Source of the DNA: Diacronema lutheri
Lineage: Eukaryota; Haptophyta; Pavlovophyceae; Pavlovales; Pavlovaceae
Length of the DNA stretch: 64,000 nt
Reading direction: 5' to 3'
NCBI GenBank assembly: GCA_019448385.1
Contig: JAGTXO010000008.1
Coordinates: 930,001-994,000, forward strand
This document shows, one piece after another, positions 9,836-22,000 of the stretch. Every line of letters begins with the position of its first letter. Position 1 is the stretch's first letter. The position numbers and the translations under genes are program-made. Under the pieces are notes generated by a model. The model was not told the origin of the DNA. It worked only from the letters and a program-made list of their open reading frames with translations, and did no database searches.

Positions 9836-10414
9836 TCAGAACGCCGCGCTCGCCACGCGCACGTAGCCCTCGTCCGGGTCCGGCTCGGGCGCCGCGTCGC
9901 GCACCGAGCGCGACGCGGCCTCGACGCCCGGCGTTTCGGCACGCGAGGCGACGGATGCCTCGTCCGGCCGGCCCCACGGCAGCTGCAGCTCGAGCTGGCG
10001 CTGGATGATGCGCGGCGTCGCCACGCGCCCGTGCTGCACCTCGCGACGTCGCGCGCGCACGTAGAGCACGATCGCCACCGAGCCGCTGAGGCCCATCATC
10101 GCGCCGAGCAGCACCGAGATTGTGGTCTCATTGTCTGCTTGGGCGCGAACGGAAAACGCGCGAAGGGTGGCGACGAAGATCGTTGGGTTGGGTTGGGCCA
10201 CCGGCTCCCGAGGATTGCTTGTGGCGCTCGACTGACCGTTGGCCCAGCTTTTTTTTTTCTCGAACCTACTGTGGAGCCGCCTGCAGCGTGATCTCCCGCG
10301 CACAACGACCATGGCCGCCATCGACCTGCGCGCCTTCGACGCGGCGCTCGTCAACTGCGAGATCGTGAGCACGCGGCCGGTCAAGCCGAGCGAGCAGGCG
10401 CGCACGGTCGACAA
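9836..10414 (-). CDS. Hypothetical single-pass membrane protein exon
   Basis: This minus-strand ORF of up to 192 aa is unrecognised. It has one convincing transmembrane helix (TISVLLGAMMGLSGSVAIVL) followed by a stop-transfer basic patch (RARRR) and an acidic tail ending DEGYVRVASAAF, like the last exon of a type I membrane protein. Its first ~60 codons overlap the helicase start on the other strand and may not be coding, so the true exon start is uncertain. It could be a captured host-gene fragment inside the insertion. Confidence 0.35.
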   Translation of the reverse strand: MSTVRACSLGLTGRVLTISQLTSAASKARRSMAAMVVVRGRSRCRRLHSRFEKKKSWANGQSSATSNPREPVAQPNPTIFVATLRAFSVRAQADNETTISVLLGAMMGLSGSVAIVLYVRARRREVQHGRVATPRIIQRQLELQLPWGRPDEASVASRAETPGVEAASRSVRDAAPEPDPDEGYVRVASAAF

Positions 10415-12700
10415 GCTGAGCTACGGGCCGTCGCGCCGCGCGCTCGCCTTCGTCACGCCGCCCTGCGTCGTCGACTGGCCCGAGCTCACGGGCGACGGCA
10501 ACTTTGGCACCATGTACGGGCCGACGGACGTCGACAAGGCGGCGTACACGGCCGGCGTGACCGACAAGGAGCTGCCGATTGAAGGCGCGCCGCTCGCGCA
10601 GATGGACGCCTACTTTGGCGCCCTGCGCGCCATCGACGATCAGCGCGTCGAGACGGTGCACGCGCGCCAGAAGGAGCTGCTCAACACGCGCGGCCTCTCG
10701 AAGGAGGAGGTGCGCGGCAAGCTCTCGCCCGCCGTCAAGCCCAAGTACGAGGACGACACGCTCGCGCACACGCGGCTGAACATGTCGACGCGCACGTTCA
10801 CGTGGGCGGGCTCCGAGCGCGTCGTGCCGCTCGTCGACGCGCGGCGCGAACCGGTCGACGAGATCCGGCACGAGGACGTCTGCGCCATCGCCACGCAGCT
10901 CGACTGCGTCTACACGGGGCTCACGGGCTCGATGTTTGGCACCAAGTGGAACGTGTGCGGGGTCATGCTCCTGAAGCGCGCCGAGCAGCGGCCGCAGCCC
11001 GGCTCGGACGCCTTCGCCTCGTACGGCGTGCCCGCCTGGGCCGACACGTTCGACTCCACGGGGCTGTACGTGCCCGACGAGCGCGAGCGCGCGGCGGCGC
11101 TCGCGGCGGTGGCCGGTCTGCGCACGGCGCGCGCGCCGGCCGGGCCGGGCGGGCGCGAGCTCGCGCGCGCGCAGGGCTACCATCGCGCCGAGCGGGCTGC
11201 GAGCGCGGCGGCGGCGCGCGCGGCGATGGCCGAGGGCGGCCAGCAGTGCGCGCTCCACGGCGCGGTCGTCAAATCGGCGCTGCGCGGCGTGGGCAACCGG
11301 CTGCATCTTTGCGACGCGCCGGGCGGCACGGGCAAGACGTTTGTCGAGCGCGCCATCATCGCCGCCGTGCGCGCGGATGGGCACGCGGTCGTCGTGGGCG
11401 CGTCCTCGGGCGTCGCCGCCACGCTGCTGCCCGACGGCCGCACCTTCCACTCGACCTTCAAGGTGCCCGGCGGTGCCGACTCAGACGGGCAAGCCGTTCA
11501 ATGGCGTGCCGCGCTCCGAGCGCGGGCGCTCCCTGGCCGCCGCGGCGGCTGGTCGTGTGGGACGAGGCGCCGATGCAGACGCGGTGCCACCTCGACTCGC
11601 CTGATCGGTGTTGGCGCGACGTGACGGGCGTCGACGAGCGCTTTGGCGGCGAGACGTTGCTGCTCGCCGGCGACTTTCGCCAGTTCTTGCTGGTGGTGCG
11701 GCGCGGCTCGCGCGCGCAGATCGTGCGCTCCTGCCTCAAGTACTCGGCGCCGTGGCAGCACGATCGGCAGCACGCCTTGGTCGAGAACTTTCGCGCCTCG
11801 AGCGCGGCGCGCGACACGGGCGACGCGCTCGGCGCGGGCGAGTGGGAGAAGCTGCTGCGCAGCCCCGGCGACGGCGCCTTTCCCGCGGCGGTGCCGGCTG
11901 CCGGGGCCATGCCCGGCGCATTCCCGCTCGATGCCGTGCAGCTGCCCGAGGCCGTCGGCGGCGTCCCCATCCGCGAGGGCTCGGCCTTCCCGACGGAGCT
12001 CGTGACGACTTTGTCCACGGCGCGGCGTGTCGGACCGACGACGGCTCGCTGTGCGACCGCGCGGTGCTCTGCGCCAAGCACACGGACGTGGCGCGGATCA
12101 ACGAGCTGGTGATCGGCCGCTTCCCGGGCGCGGCGGCGAGGTGCGAGTCGGCGGACGAGCTGGCGCGACGACGGGGCGGGCAAGCAGATTGCGCTGGCGT
12201 CGGTCGAATTCCTCGACTCGCTCGAGCACGCGCAGATGCCGCACCGCGTCCTCGACCTGAAGCCCGGGATGGTGGTGATGCTGCTGCGCAACCTCTCGCC
12301 CGGCGAGGGGCTGTGCAGCGGCACGCGGCTGATCGTGCGCGGCGTGCGCGCCGGCGGCCGGCCGCTCGAGTGCGCACGCCCCGGCGCGGCCGCCGGGCGC
12401 GACAGCACCGTGCTCATCGCGCGTGTCGACCACCACTCGCCCGACGACGGCACGTTCGCGTTTGCATGGATGCGCCGCCAGTTCCCGGTGCGGCCGGCGT
12501 TTGCGAGGACGATCAGCAAGGCGCGGGGGCAGACGCTCGGGTGCGCGGGCGTGTGTGGCTCGCCGAGCCGTGCTTCATGCACGGCCAGCTCCACATGGCC
12601 GCTTCGCGCGTCGGGCACGCGTCGCGCATCCGCTTTGCGCTCGGCCCGGGCCTCGTGACACGCAACGTCGTCTTCACGGAGGTGCTCCGCGCGGTCAGCG
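10311..12700 (+). pseudogene. PIF1-like helicase behind a virus-like N-terminal domain, frameshifted
   Basis: The ORF from ATG 10311 has an N-terminal ~230-residue domain (LTGDGNFGTMYGP, NMSTRTFTWAGS, TGLTGSMFGTKWNVCGVMLL) that resembles a family of unknown function in large algal viruses (DUF5871-like, from memory). It is followed by a PIF1/Helitron-type superfamily 1 helicase: Walker A GGTGKT, Walker B VVWDEAPM, GDFRQFL, and C-terminal RQFPVRPAFARTISKARGQT and HGQLHMAASRV. The helicase needs frame changes near 11545, 12000, 12160 and 12540, so as written it is broken. No Rep nuclease domain (HUH) is seen, arguing against a complete Helitron. Downstream (12700-13340) the sequence continues as alanine/proline/arginine-rich low complexity with a PASKRQRR-like basic patch. 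Confidence 0.65.
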
Positions 12701-13352
12701 GTGGCGAGGCTGCGGCGGCGGCGGGCGCGGCGGGCGCCGTGCGGACGGCGCGGACGGCGCCGGCGGTGGGCGGCGCGCTGGCGGCGGGCGCGCCGCCGGC
12801 TGCGGGCGTGGCGGGCACGCCTCCGCCGGCGCGACGCCCGCCGCGCCGCTCGCGGCCGACGCGGAGCCGGCGGGTGCTGGCCAGCGCCGCGCGCCGCGCG
12901 GACCGACCCGCGTACCTGCGCGCCCTTCCGGGGCGCGCAGGGCGGCGCCGACGCGGCCGGCGCGCAAAGGCCTCGAGGTGGCGCACTGCCCGCCGCCGCG
13001 TGGGTCGCCGCCGCGCGCGTGCCGTCGGCGCTGCCGCTGGCCGGCGTCGCGCTCGTGCCGCTGCCGCAACCGCAGCCGCCGCCGTCGCCGCCGCCTGCCG
13101 GCAAGCTGGGCAAGCGCGCAGCGGCGGCGACGGCGGTGCGCGGCCCGGCGAGCAAGCGGCAGCGGCGCGCCGCCGAGCCGGGGACGGGCTCCGCGGGCGA
13201 CGCGGCTCGCCCGCCACTCGCACCACTCGCGCGCCGGGCGCGCACAACGCGCGGTGGTCCGCTGCGTGGCCGGACGAAGACGCGGTTTTGGCTGCGGGGC
13301 GGCTCCGACAGGGAGGCCGTTACATCGACATGGATTTTGTACGCAATCCATA

Positions 13353-13670
13353 CCCCCCCCCCCCCCCCCCCCCCATCCCATATGGGGGTATGTTCTCCCT
13401 TCGCTGCGCTGGCGTCAGGGAAGCGTCGCAACGATGGCCGCGCGTGACGATGCGACGCGACGATCATCACCGTCGCGGCGTCGCGTGACGGTGACGAGGG
13501 TCGCGAAGATCGTCGCGACGATGAGCCAACACACTGGCAACCATGTCGCCAGTAGCCGCGAGCTCGTCGCCGTAGGCGCCGCCTTCCCGGGGAGACGCCT
13601 ACGGCGACGCCCCCCCCCCCCCCCCCCCCCCGGGCGCGCGCGCGCGCGCGCCCATTCGCCGACGCGCGCG
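13353..13670 (+). repeat. C22 tracts, hairpin and CG-dinucleotide repeat
   Basis: Two 22-nt poly-C runs (13353-13374 and 13610-13631) flank a perfect 13-bp-stem hairpin, GTCGCCGTAGGCG...CGCCTACGGCGAC (about 13568-13608). A (CG)n stretch follows. No coding signal is seen between 13380 and 13800. Confidence 0.85.
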
Positions 13671-13803
13671 CGCGCGCTCGTTCGCGCAGGTCCAGCCGAA
13701 GCGCGCGAATCCCGCTCGCTGCGCCGTCTCTGCTTCCTTCATACGTCCAGCTTCTTCGTGCGCCTACGCCTGCGCGCACCTCGGCGGCGAGGAGAAGGTC
13801 CAC

Positions 13804-16234
13804 GTGCACTTCCACCTCACGCCGTGCGGCAAATTCGCGACAACCGAGCGCGCGGGCTGGCCCGAGCGCATCATCGCGCCCATGGAGAAGCGCTTCTTCT
13901 ACAAGGAGAACCAGCGTCGGAAGCGCTTCCAGCAGAAAGACGAGACCGCGCGGGACGAGATCGCCTACCCCTTCGGCCCCGACGTGCAGATGGACTTGCC
14001 GGTCGTCGGCTTCGGCGGCGGCGGCGCCGCCACCTCCGCCGCCGACGCGCCGATACCTGCGCCGCCGAGGCGAGTCGTCGAGCAGTCGAGTCTCACCAAC
14101 GCGCAGCGCGTGCTCCCCGTGCAGAAGAGGGTCGCTGCGTTGCAGCGGCGACAAGCGCACTTCGGCGGAAGGGTAGGCGGTCAAGTGGCGTCGCAGCCCG
14201 CGCAGCTGCCGGAGCAGCACTCGCAGTCGACCGGAGACGGGAGCGCCGCATGTACTGCCGAGCACCACGCCGCCACGCGCGCGCCGCTTCCGCGCGTGAC
14301 GCTCGCGCAGCCGGCTGCGCAGTCAGCCTCGCACGCGGCGAGCGGCTGCGGCTCGGCAATGCCGGCGCTCTCCCCGCCTGCGCTCGAATTGCCGCCACCC
14401 GCGCGCGCCGCAGCAACCGTGCCGGCGGGCTGCGCGCCGGCAGCGGACGCGGGTGGGACGTTCGCGGGCGTGCCGCCTGCCGCCTCTGCGGGCATGCCGC
14501 CCGCGCCGGCGAGCGCGCAGCCGGCGCTCGCTCCACCGAGGCGGCTCGCCGCCTGGCCGCTGACGGCACCGCCCACTGCCGTCCCTCGCGCTGCCGACTC
14601 GACGCGCGAGCTTGACGCCAAGCGTCTGCTCTTCTCGCACGACGGAGAGCGGCAGCTGGCGAGCCTGGTGCTCGATACGTTCCGCCTCAAAGTCGGCGGC
14701 AAATTGCCATTCGTCGAGCTTCGCGGCTCTGCTGGCGTGCGGCGCGGAGAGCTTGTCCTCGAGCAGAGCGGCGGCGAACTGATTGGGGAGGCTGTGCGTG
14801 CCATGCTGGCGCAGACTATGCCCGAGTGCCCATACTACACGCCGCCGGCGCCCGCCGTCATGGCGCTGCTGCGCAAGCCGCCGGGCGGGTGGACAGCAGA
14901 GACGCGAGCTGAGGCGCGCGATGCGTTCGCCATGCCGCCGCACATGAGGTGCGTCATTGTCGCGCCGCACGTCTACTTCCGTGCCGAATGCGCCGCGGAC
15001 CCGCGCTTCCGCGTCGATGGCGACCCGCAGCTGATCATCTGCCCGTGCCCCAAGTGCATGAGCAACGAGTCGATCTGCCGCACGCCGATGACGGCCGCCC
15101 GCTTTGTCTACGACTTTGGCAGCACGATATGCGTGTTCAGCGAGGTGATCCACTGCAAGGCGTGCGGCGCGCAGGCAGCGCCGAGCTCGCTCCTCGACAA
15201 GCCCGACTACATGCCTCTTGCCGTCCGCCATAAGTACGCCGAGATCATGCTCATGGCCGTCGGCGCCGTCACGATGCGACTCGCACAACACTTTTTCATC
15301 TCGACATGTGCAATGTCGAAGCTTGCAGAGCAGCTGTCGGCGTCGATCCTCCTCAGCCGGCCTCTTGCGGAGGGCGAGTACCTGCGCTTCGTCGAGCAAG
15401 AGCAGCATGCCGAGCGCTCACGGCGCGCGCAGCATCGGCAGACGACGCTCCACGACTTTCTGCCGAGCTCGGTGCCGCTCGTAGTCGGGGCCGACCGCAG
15501 CGAGTGGCCTCCCTTCATGCGCGTCGATGCGCCCAACTCGCCCATCACACCGGACAACATCCGCACAGTTGTTATGCACGTCGGAGGGAGAGCTTCTCGC
15601 CGCGCTCCTCCGGCTACGCGCGCGCTTCGAGCGCATGGGCACGTTGGCGGGCGTCACGGTGTGGTACCCAGACTTGTGCTGCCTTAGGTGCACGCAGGCG
15701 CAGCTGAGCCAGCACGTCCTGGTCGACCTCTTCGACAACGTCACGCGGCGCCCTTTGCTCCACCCCTTCCACGCTTGCAAGCGCACCGGTGACACGCTCC
15801 ACGTCGCCAACCAAGAGTACGCGACCGCCTTCAAGCGGGACCTCGCCGCCGCGCTATTCGAAGCGCAGATGCCGGACGTCGATGCCGTCGCGCAGCACGT
15901 GGCTCTGCAGGCGCGCAGCGACGTGGCAACGGCGAAGGCGTCTGTGCTGTCCAACCTTTGCAAGTACAGAAGGAACGGTGCGGTCCGGATGCCGACTGAG
16001 GCTGCGGCGCAGCTGCACGCGCTCGAGCTCAAGTGGACGATCTTCACGGAGAAGCAGCCCACTTTGTCGCCTGTGCGCCCCTCCAAGGGAAAGGGGTCTG
16101 GCCGTGTTCTCGACACCTTCGAGTCGCTCGCCTCTTTGAGGTCATGCGTCTCGCGCGGCTGCTTGCACGACCCGTTCCCGCCGCCTGCGGTCATGGCAAT
16201 GGACGGCCTCGCGTACGCCTTCAATGAGCTTTAA
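13804..16234 (+). pseudogene. Cysteine-cluster (DUF6729-like) ORF, frameshifted
   Basis: A long ORF (to about 15590) continues after one frame change as the ORF ending at the TAA at 16232-16234. An N-terminal basic region (MEKRFFYKENQRRKRFQQKD) and a ~250-aa Ala/Pro linker precede a conserved-looking core: CPCPKCMSNESIC, VIHCKACGAQ, then a helical block (AVRHKYAEIMLMAVGAVTMR, STCAMSKLAEQL). Two CxxC pairs around a long loop, followed by this helical block, recall the DUF6729 domain found in protist transposase-associated proteins; this is from memory and moderate at best. After the frameshift, GTLAGVTVWYPDLCCLRCTQ and LFDNVTRRPLLHPFHACKRT add more cysteines. No DDE residues can be assigned. 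It lies inside the insertion element, downstream of the helicase. Confidence 0.4.
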
Positions 16235-17400
16235 GTGGCGTCTTTTGCCGATCCTGCGGGTGGCATTGGCGCGGACCACGCCCACTACGAGCCGGTGGGC
16301 TGGAAGTACGAGCCGGACAATCGTGCGGCGCGGCGCGAGTTTGACGAGCTCGTGGAGGCGCGGGCGCACATGAGGCTTGCGGCGTTGCAGGCATCGCCGC
16401 TCTCATCCGAATCGCCGCAGCCGCCCTCGCAGCAGCAGAGCCCGTTCTCGCAGCAGTCGCCGCCGCCCTCGCAGCAGCCGCGCGCCGGCAAGCAGAGCCT
16501 GCACGCAAAAGCCGCGCAGGGCCACCTCTTCCAATCCAGTACCAACGCTGTCGAGCCGCGATATCCGTCGCGAGCGGAGCGCGCGCTTGCGGTGGAATGC
16601 CTGGCGACCGCAATCTACACCTGTGGATCGACGAACGAGGGCGCCGTGTTCAAGGCGGCGCAGGCGCACTACACCTCCGCGTTGTTGCAGCGTTACTCAC
16701 AGCCCGCTGGCGCTGGCGTGCCGCCGGAAATCAGCATCCCGTCGGCCGGTGCCTTCCGCAGCATCTCGCGCGCGGCCTCGGAGCAGCATGCTGCTGCGTC
16801 CATCGACGCGGCCGTGACGGGCAGGTCATCACGCGAAGCGGCGCGGGCAGGTGCGGGCACACGCCGCTGCGAGCACTCCTGCCACACGCTGCTCACCAGC
16901 GCGCCCCCTCGCCTTGTGCTCCCGCGTTTGCCGTGTGCAGAATCAGAGGAGGGCGCGCCGGCCGCGGCCGGGCCCGCGTCCCTACTCGCGCTCGAGTTTC
17001 AGCGCCAGCACCTGACGCCTGTCCTCGCGCGCTCTGTGCGTCCTCCCACAGCAGGTACGCTCGAACGCCGTCGCTTCTCCAGTTCACGCGCGCCTTTTGC
17101 GCCTCGAGCGCGAGGGGGCCTTGCCCTGACCGCGCCGCCCCAATCCCCTCCCGTCGCGAAACGAGTGCAGGCTGCGCACACGCATGTGCCTTTGCGCAGC
17201 CGCCCTACTACGCTTCCGCGCCCCGGCTCTTTCCAGGAGCCATGCACGGCGTCTCCGCGCTGCCTACCGCTGCGGTGCCAGCTGCAGCAGCCCGCGCTCC
17301 CACCGTCAGCGCACGAACCGACGAGCTGCTGCAGCTTGCGAAAGAGGGCGGAGCTGTGCATGTGCGGGGGCTCAATAAGGCAAACACGCGCAAGCTCGCT
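16235..17400 (+). pseudogene. Possible continuation of the cysteine-cluster ORF
   Basis: The same frame as the preceding segment resumes directly after its TAA and runs with plausible protein sequence (HYEPVGWKYEPDNRAARREF, AERALAVECLATAIYTC) and a Gln/Pro-rich stretch (16417-16500). This suggests an in-frame nonsense change rather than a new gene. After about 16850 the composition becomes unstructured. Function unknown. Confidence 0.25.
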
Positions 17401-17504
17401 CGCTCGACCAGATCAAGGACGGTGGTGTCGCGGCGCTTGGCAGCGCGCGGCCGAGCGATGAGGAGCTCGGTGCGTCTCGACCGGAGAAGCGCGCGCGCAA
17501 GGAA

Positions 17505-17506
<2 letters not shown>

Positions 17507-17537
<31 letters not shown>

Positions 17538-17554
17538 AGGGGGGGGGGGGGGGG
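17507..17554 (+). repeat. Poly-G tract (G30-AA-G16)
   Basis: An uninterrupted G run of 30, two A, then 16 G. Such tracts are rare in single-copy DNA and prone to assembly error. Confidence 0.95.
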
Positions 17555-19062
17555 TGGCCCGCGGAATTCGTAAAGGCCGGGCGCTCGCCTGCTATGACGA
17601 CGTAAGCGGCCGGCGTGTGGTCGGTGCCGGGCGCTCAAATCGGAATCGGCGGCCGTGGAGGCGCACATCGACGCACTCGACGCGGAAGTTGCAGCACACG
17701 CGATGCGACCGCGCACATCGTGGGCCGCCGCGCCGGCGGGGCGCGCGCGAGGGCTCGCCATCGCGCTCGGCGATAGCAAGCCTTCGCGTGGCGAGTCAGC
17801 CGATAGCAAGCCCTCGCGTGGGAGGGGTGGATGCCGAAGGCGTCAACGCCGAGCCCTGCGATGCGGTTCAGCGGACGACGCCGGGCTACGGCGTCGCGAA
17901 AGCTGCTCTTGTCCGTCGCGCCTGGCGAGGACCTACCCCAACCCACTCGCCGTGCGAGTGGCGGGAGGGTGGCGTGCCAGCGACGCTGCCACGCCTGTGA
18001 CGCACCGGGGCGCAAAGAGGGTCGAGCACACGTGCGCGAGCGGGTCAAAGTTCGCGTTCCAGCACGTTGCCACGTCAGCCGGCGGCAACCGTGCCGACTT
18101 CTCATGCCGTACAGCTGCCTGCCGTAATTTGACGAGAGCATGAGCTTGCCGATGTGCGCGCGCACCATGTGGATCCGCTTGCGACCCTCGGCGTTGAGGT
18201 GCGCGTTCCTCGTCTGCTATCTCGCCGTCAATCTGCGCCTGCGTTCAGGAGCTGATGTTTCTGGGCGGGAAAGGCCACGAGGATGGCGGCCGCCGGCGCC
18301 GGAGGCCAAGACGACGCGGGGCATGAAGTGCGGGCGTACGCGCTGCGACACCGTGGCACGCTTGAGGGCGTGCCGCCTCCTCAACGTCTACACACCGCCG
18401 AGCAGGGAGGACGGTGGTGGGGTCGGGATGGCGCTGGCCGATCCGGCCACGTTCCGTGTAGTTCCGCCGAGGTCCCGAGCTTGCACAGCGTCGCGTGCGG
18501 CCTCAGCCCGAAGCATTGCCAGCTCAGCACGGCGACCATCCAGGCCATGCACCACCCTCGGACGGGTGAGATGAAGCTCATCAAGCTGGGCGTCTCGCTC
18601 CTCACCGGCAGGCACACCAATGGGCGCGTCGCAAAGCACATACACCGGTGCCCACGAGTTCGGCCTGCGTCTGGGCCCGGACATTGCCCCGTCCAAACTC
18701 CTGGGCCCAGACGCAATGTTCGGCCTGCGTCTGGGCCCGGACATTGCCCCGTCCGGCTAACGTACGACTCGGGCGCGGCCGCATACTCGTACGAGTGTGC
18801 GTCCACGCCCGAGTCGGTAGGCAGCACAGAGACCATGCCCGGGCGCTCGGCGCGCGTGCGCGGTCGACCGCATCGTGAGTATCACCGCGCGGACGCGCTT
18901 TCGGCAAGCGGGGCAGCGGCACGCTCCACTGTTCCGACTCGACGCACACTCGAACCGGCCTCGTACATTCGCCGGACGCACACTCAAACCGTCCGGACTT
19001 GCGGCGCGCTGTGTGTTCGACCCGCCGCCGCCGCCATCCACCCAGTTCGGCGGCGCTCGACC
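17555..19062. other. Region upstream of Fanzor; no convincing gene
   Basis: Open frames exist on both strands but none has recognisable domains. Visible features are two near-repeats of CGATAGCAAGCC(T/C)TCGCGTG (about 17770-17820) and a 36-bp direct repeat, 18659-18694 and 18719-18754 (CGGCCTGCGTCTGGGCCCGG...), spaced exactly 60 bp. It may hold Fanzor 5' exons or promoter. Confidence 0.4.
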
Positions 19063-22000
19063 ATGACGGCGCGGCTCGTGCCCATCACGCTCGCCATCGC
19101 CGCCTGCTTTGGCGCGGCGCGCGGCACAGGGCTGCTCGACACCGCGCCGCTCGCCCTCTCCGCGTCTTCGTCTTCGGCCTCGCCTCTCGCCGACGCCGTC
19201 TCAGTCGTCGCGCTGCGGCCCGCCGACATGTTCGCCGGCGGCACCGTCGTTCCGAGCCTGCGCAACGTCGGCGGCATCGTGGCGCGCTCCGCATCCTCCG
19301 CTCTGCTCGCCGACGCCAAGGACGGCCGCACGTACGCGCCGCCCGACGGCGGCGCGCGCCGCACGGCGCAGGCGTCGCGGCCGCCGCCGTCGCCGTTCGC
19401 GTCGATCGTGCACGAGCGCCGACGCAGCCGGCGGGAGCGCCGGCAGGAGGCGCTCGCAGCGCGGCGGTGGCCGAGGCGGCTCTGCCGCCGCCGGCTCTGC
19501 ACGAGCGCGCGCGTGCCGCTGCGCGCGCGAGCGGCGCGCGGCGCGCGCGCCGCTGCGCTCGCGCTGTGCTGCGCAGGGCTGGCGTGCTCAGCCGCGTGCA
19601 TGGCCGGCCGCTGCGCGACCGTCGCGCTCCCGCCCATCGCCGCCGAGCTCGCCGTGCTTGCCAAGCTGAGCGCGCGCGCCGCGTGCGAGTGGGCGCTCGC
19701 TGGAGGCGTTTTACGCGACGGCGCGATCGCGGCTGCCAGCGCGTTGGCGCAGGTGTGGGCGACGACGCGGCTGCACACCGCCGCGCTCGCGATGCTCGGC
19801 GGCGGCCGCCGCCGCCGCCACGAGCCTGCGCGCGGCGCGCGCGCTACAGCGCTCGCGCTGTGCCGCGCAGGGCTGGCGTGCTCAAGCGCGTGCATGGCCG
19901 GCCGCTGCGCGGCCGTCGCGCTCCCGCCCATCGCCGCCGGGCTCGCCGTGCTTGCCAAGCTGAGCGCGCGCGCCGCGTGCGAGTGGGCGCTCGCTGGAGG
20001 CGTTTCACGCGACGGCGCGATCGCGGCTGCCAGCGCGTTGGCGCAGGTGTGGGCGACGACGCGGCTGCACACCGCCGCCCTCGCGATGCTCGGCGGCGGC
20101 CGCCGCCGCCACGAGCCTGCGCGCGGCGCGGACGCTTGCGCGCGAGCGAGCGACGAGGCGTCCGCGCCCGCGCCCGAGCCGTGCGCGCAGTACGGCGCGT
20201 GCGAGCCTCGACACGCCGCCGGCGGACGCGGGTCGCGCTGCGATTCGCGCTCGCGCGTGCCGCCGCGCGAGCAACCGCCGCGCGTTTGGCCGCCGTTCCT
20301 CCTCTCCGAGCCGCGATGCGACTTTCGGCGCTACCTCTACCAAGGCGGGATCGAGCGGCTGGAGCATTACGTCGGCGCGCACAGGACCGACATGGTGATG
20401 GCCCACCTCGCCGAGCAGGACAAGTTGTACGCCAAGAACTGCGACGAGATGGGCCAGCCACGCATGCGCACTGCCGTGCAGCTCGCGGCGGCGGCAGCTG
20501 CGCGCGCTTCCGACGCTGCGCGCAGCGCCGCCGCCGCGCTGCCCGCGCCCGCCGCGCCGCTGCCGGCCGCCGCGCCGCCTGCCGCCGAGCCCGCGCCGCA
20601 CGCCGAGGCCGAAGTGTGTGGCGAGTGCGAGCCGGGCGCGCCACGAGCGTGCGCCGATGGCGGCGAGGCGGAGGCGCGCGCCGGCGCAGCTCGCGCCGAC
20701 CGCTCGCCGCTGCCGCCCGCCGCTGCTGCCGACGCACGCGCAACGGCGGGCGCGCGTGCGCCGCGCATGCCGTCGCGCCGCGCGTGCGGTGCGCGCTGCG
20801 CGCACGGCTGCGCTGCCACGGGCGGCGATGAGCGCGCGAGCCGTGCAGCCACCGGTGCGACCAGCTGCGCTGACGCCTCCTCTGACGCCTCCTCCTCGGG
20901 CGAATCCCTCTACGCGGGCTCGGACTCTGACTCCGACAGCGGCGACGGCGGTGGCGGGCGCGGCGGCGGGCGCGGCGGCGGGCGTGGCGGGCGCGGCGGG
21001 CGTGGCGGACGCGGCGGACGCGGCGGACGCGGCGGACGCGGCGGACGCGGCGGACGCGGCGGACGCGGCGCCGGTGGCGGCGGTGGCGGCGCCGGCGGCG
21101 GCGGTGGCGGGCGTGGCGGTGGCGGGCCACCGCGGAAGCGGCGGCGGCACGTGCGCGCCACGCAGCGGACGAACGCGCTCGACGACGCGGACCGCGCCCA
21201 GTCCATCAAGCTGCAGCTGAAGACCATCGTGCGCCCCGCCTACCTACAGCACCTGCAGGACTTTGCGGTCAAATTTGACCGCATCGCCGCGCTCGCGATC
21301 GAGGTCGGCGTCGACTTTGCCGAGCGCGCGCTGCGCTCCGGCGAGGAGCTGCCCGCCGTGTGGACGGAGTCCTACTGGAGGGCGGTCATCTGGGCCGTGA
21401 CGCGGAGGGCAAACGCGGCAGGCGCGACTCCGCAGCACGGCCAGCTCGGCGCTGACCTCGCGGACTTTGCCGGCGCGCACCACGCCGTGCTCGCGGCGGG
21501 CGGGCCGATCGAGGTCGCGTACATGGGCAAGCCGCTTGGCTTCCTCGCCGCGCAGCTCACGACCAACTACGTGAACCACGTGCGCACGTCGGGCCTGTAC
21601 GGCGCGCTCGAGGCGCTCGTCAAGGTGCACCTCGCGAGGGCCACGCGCGCCGAGCAGGTTGCTGCGGCTGGGACCGCCGCGCCGCCGGCCGGCAACGGCG
21701 CGCTGTCCGCACAGACGATGCGGCACGCGCGCCGCCGCTGCACGCGGCTCATCTGGCGCGGCCAGATCGACGACGCGTCGCTGCCCGCGGCGCTGCGCGA
21801 CGACGACGACCTGCTGCGCGAAGTGCTGCCCGCTTGGGAGCTCTTTGACGCCGACTACGATGGCGACCACAACATGGGTTGGTACCTCAATCGCCCGCCG
21901 GGCGAGAGCAACAACGTGGGCGACGGGTACAGGGCGATGCTCCGCGTGCTCGACGCCGCGCGGCAGGCCAACGGCGACAAGCCGATCGGCCCGAAGCGCC

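Noticed and set aside
10311-12700. Complete Helitron
   Set aside because: There is a helicase but no HUH Rep domain. The TATATA duplication is not Helitron behaviour, and no CTRR end lies at the boundary.
12700-13340. Separate gene in Ala/Pro/Arg-rich sequence after the helicase
   Set aside because: Low complexity in every frame, no start context, no motif.
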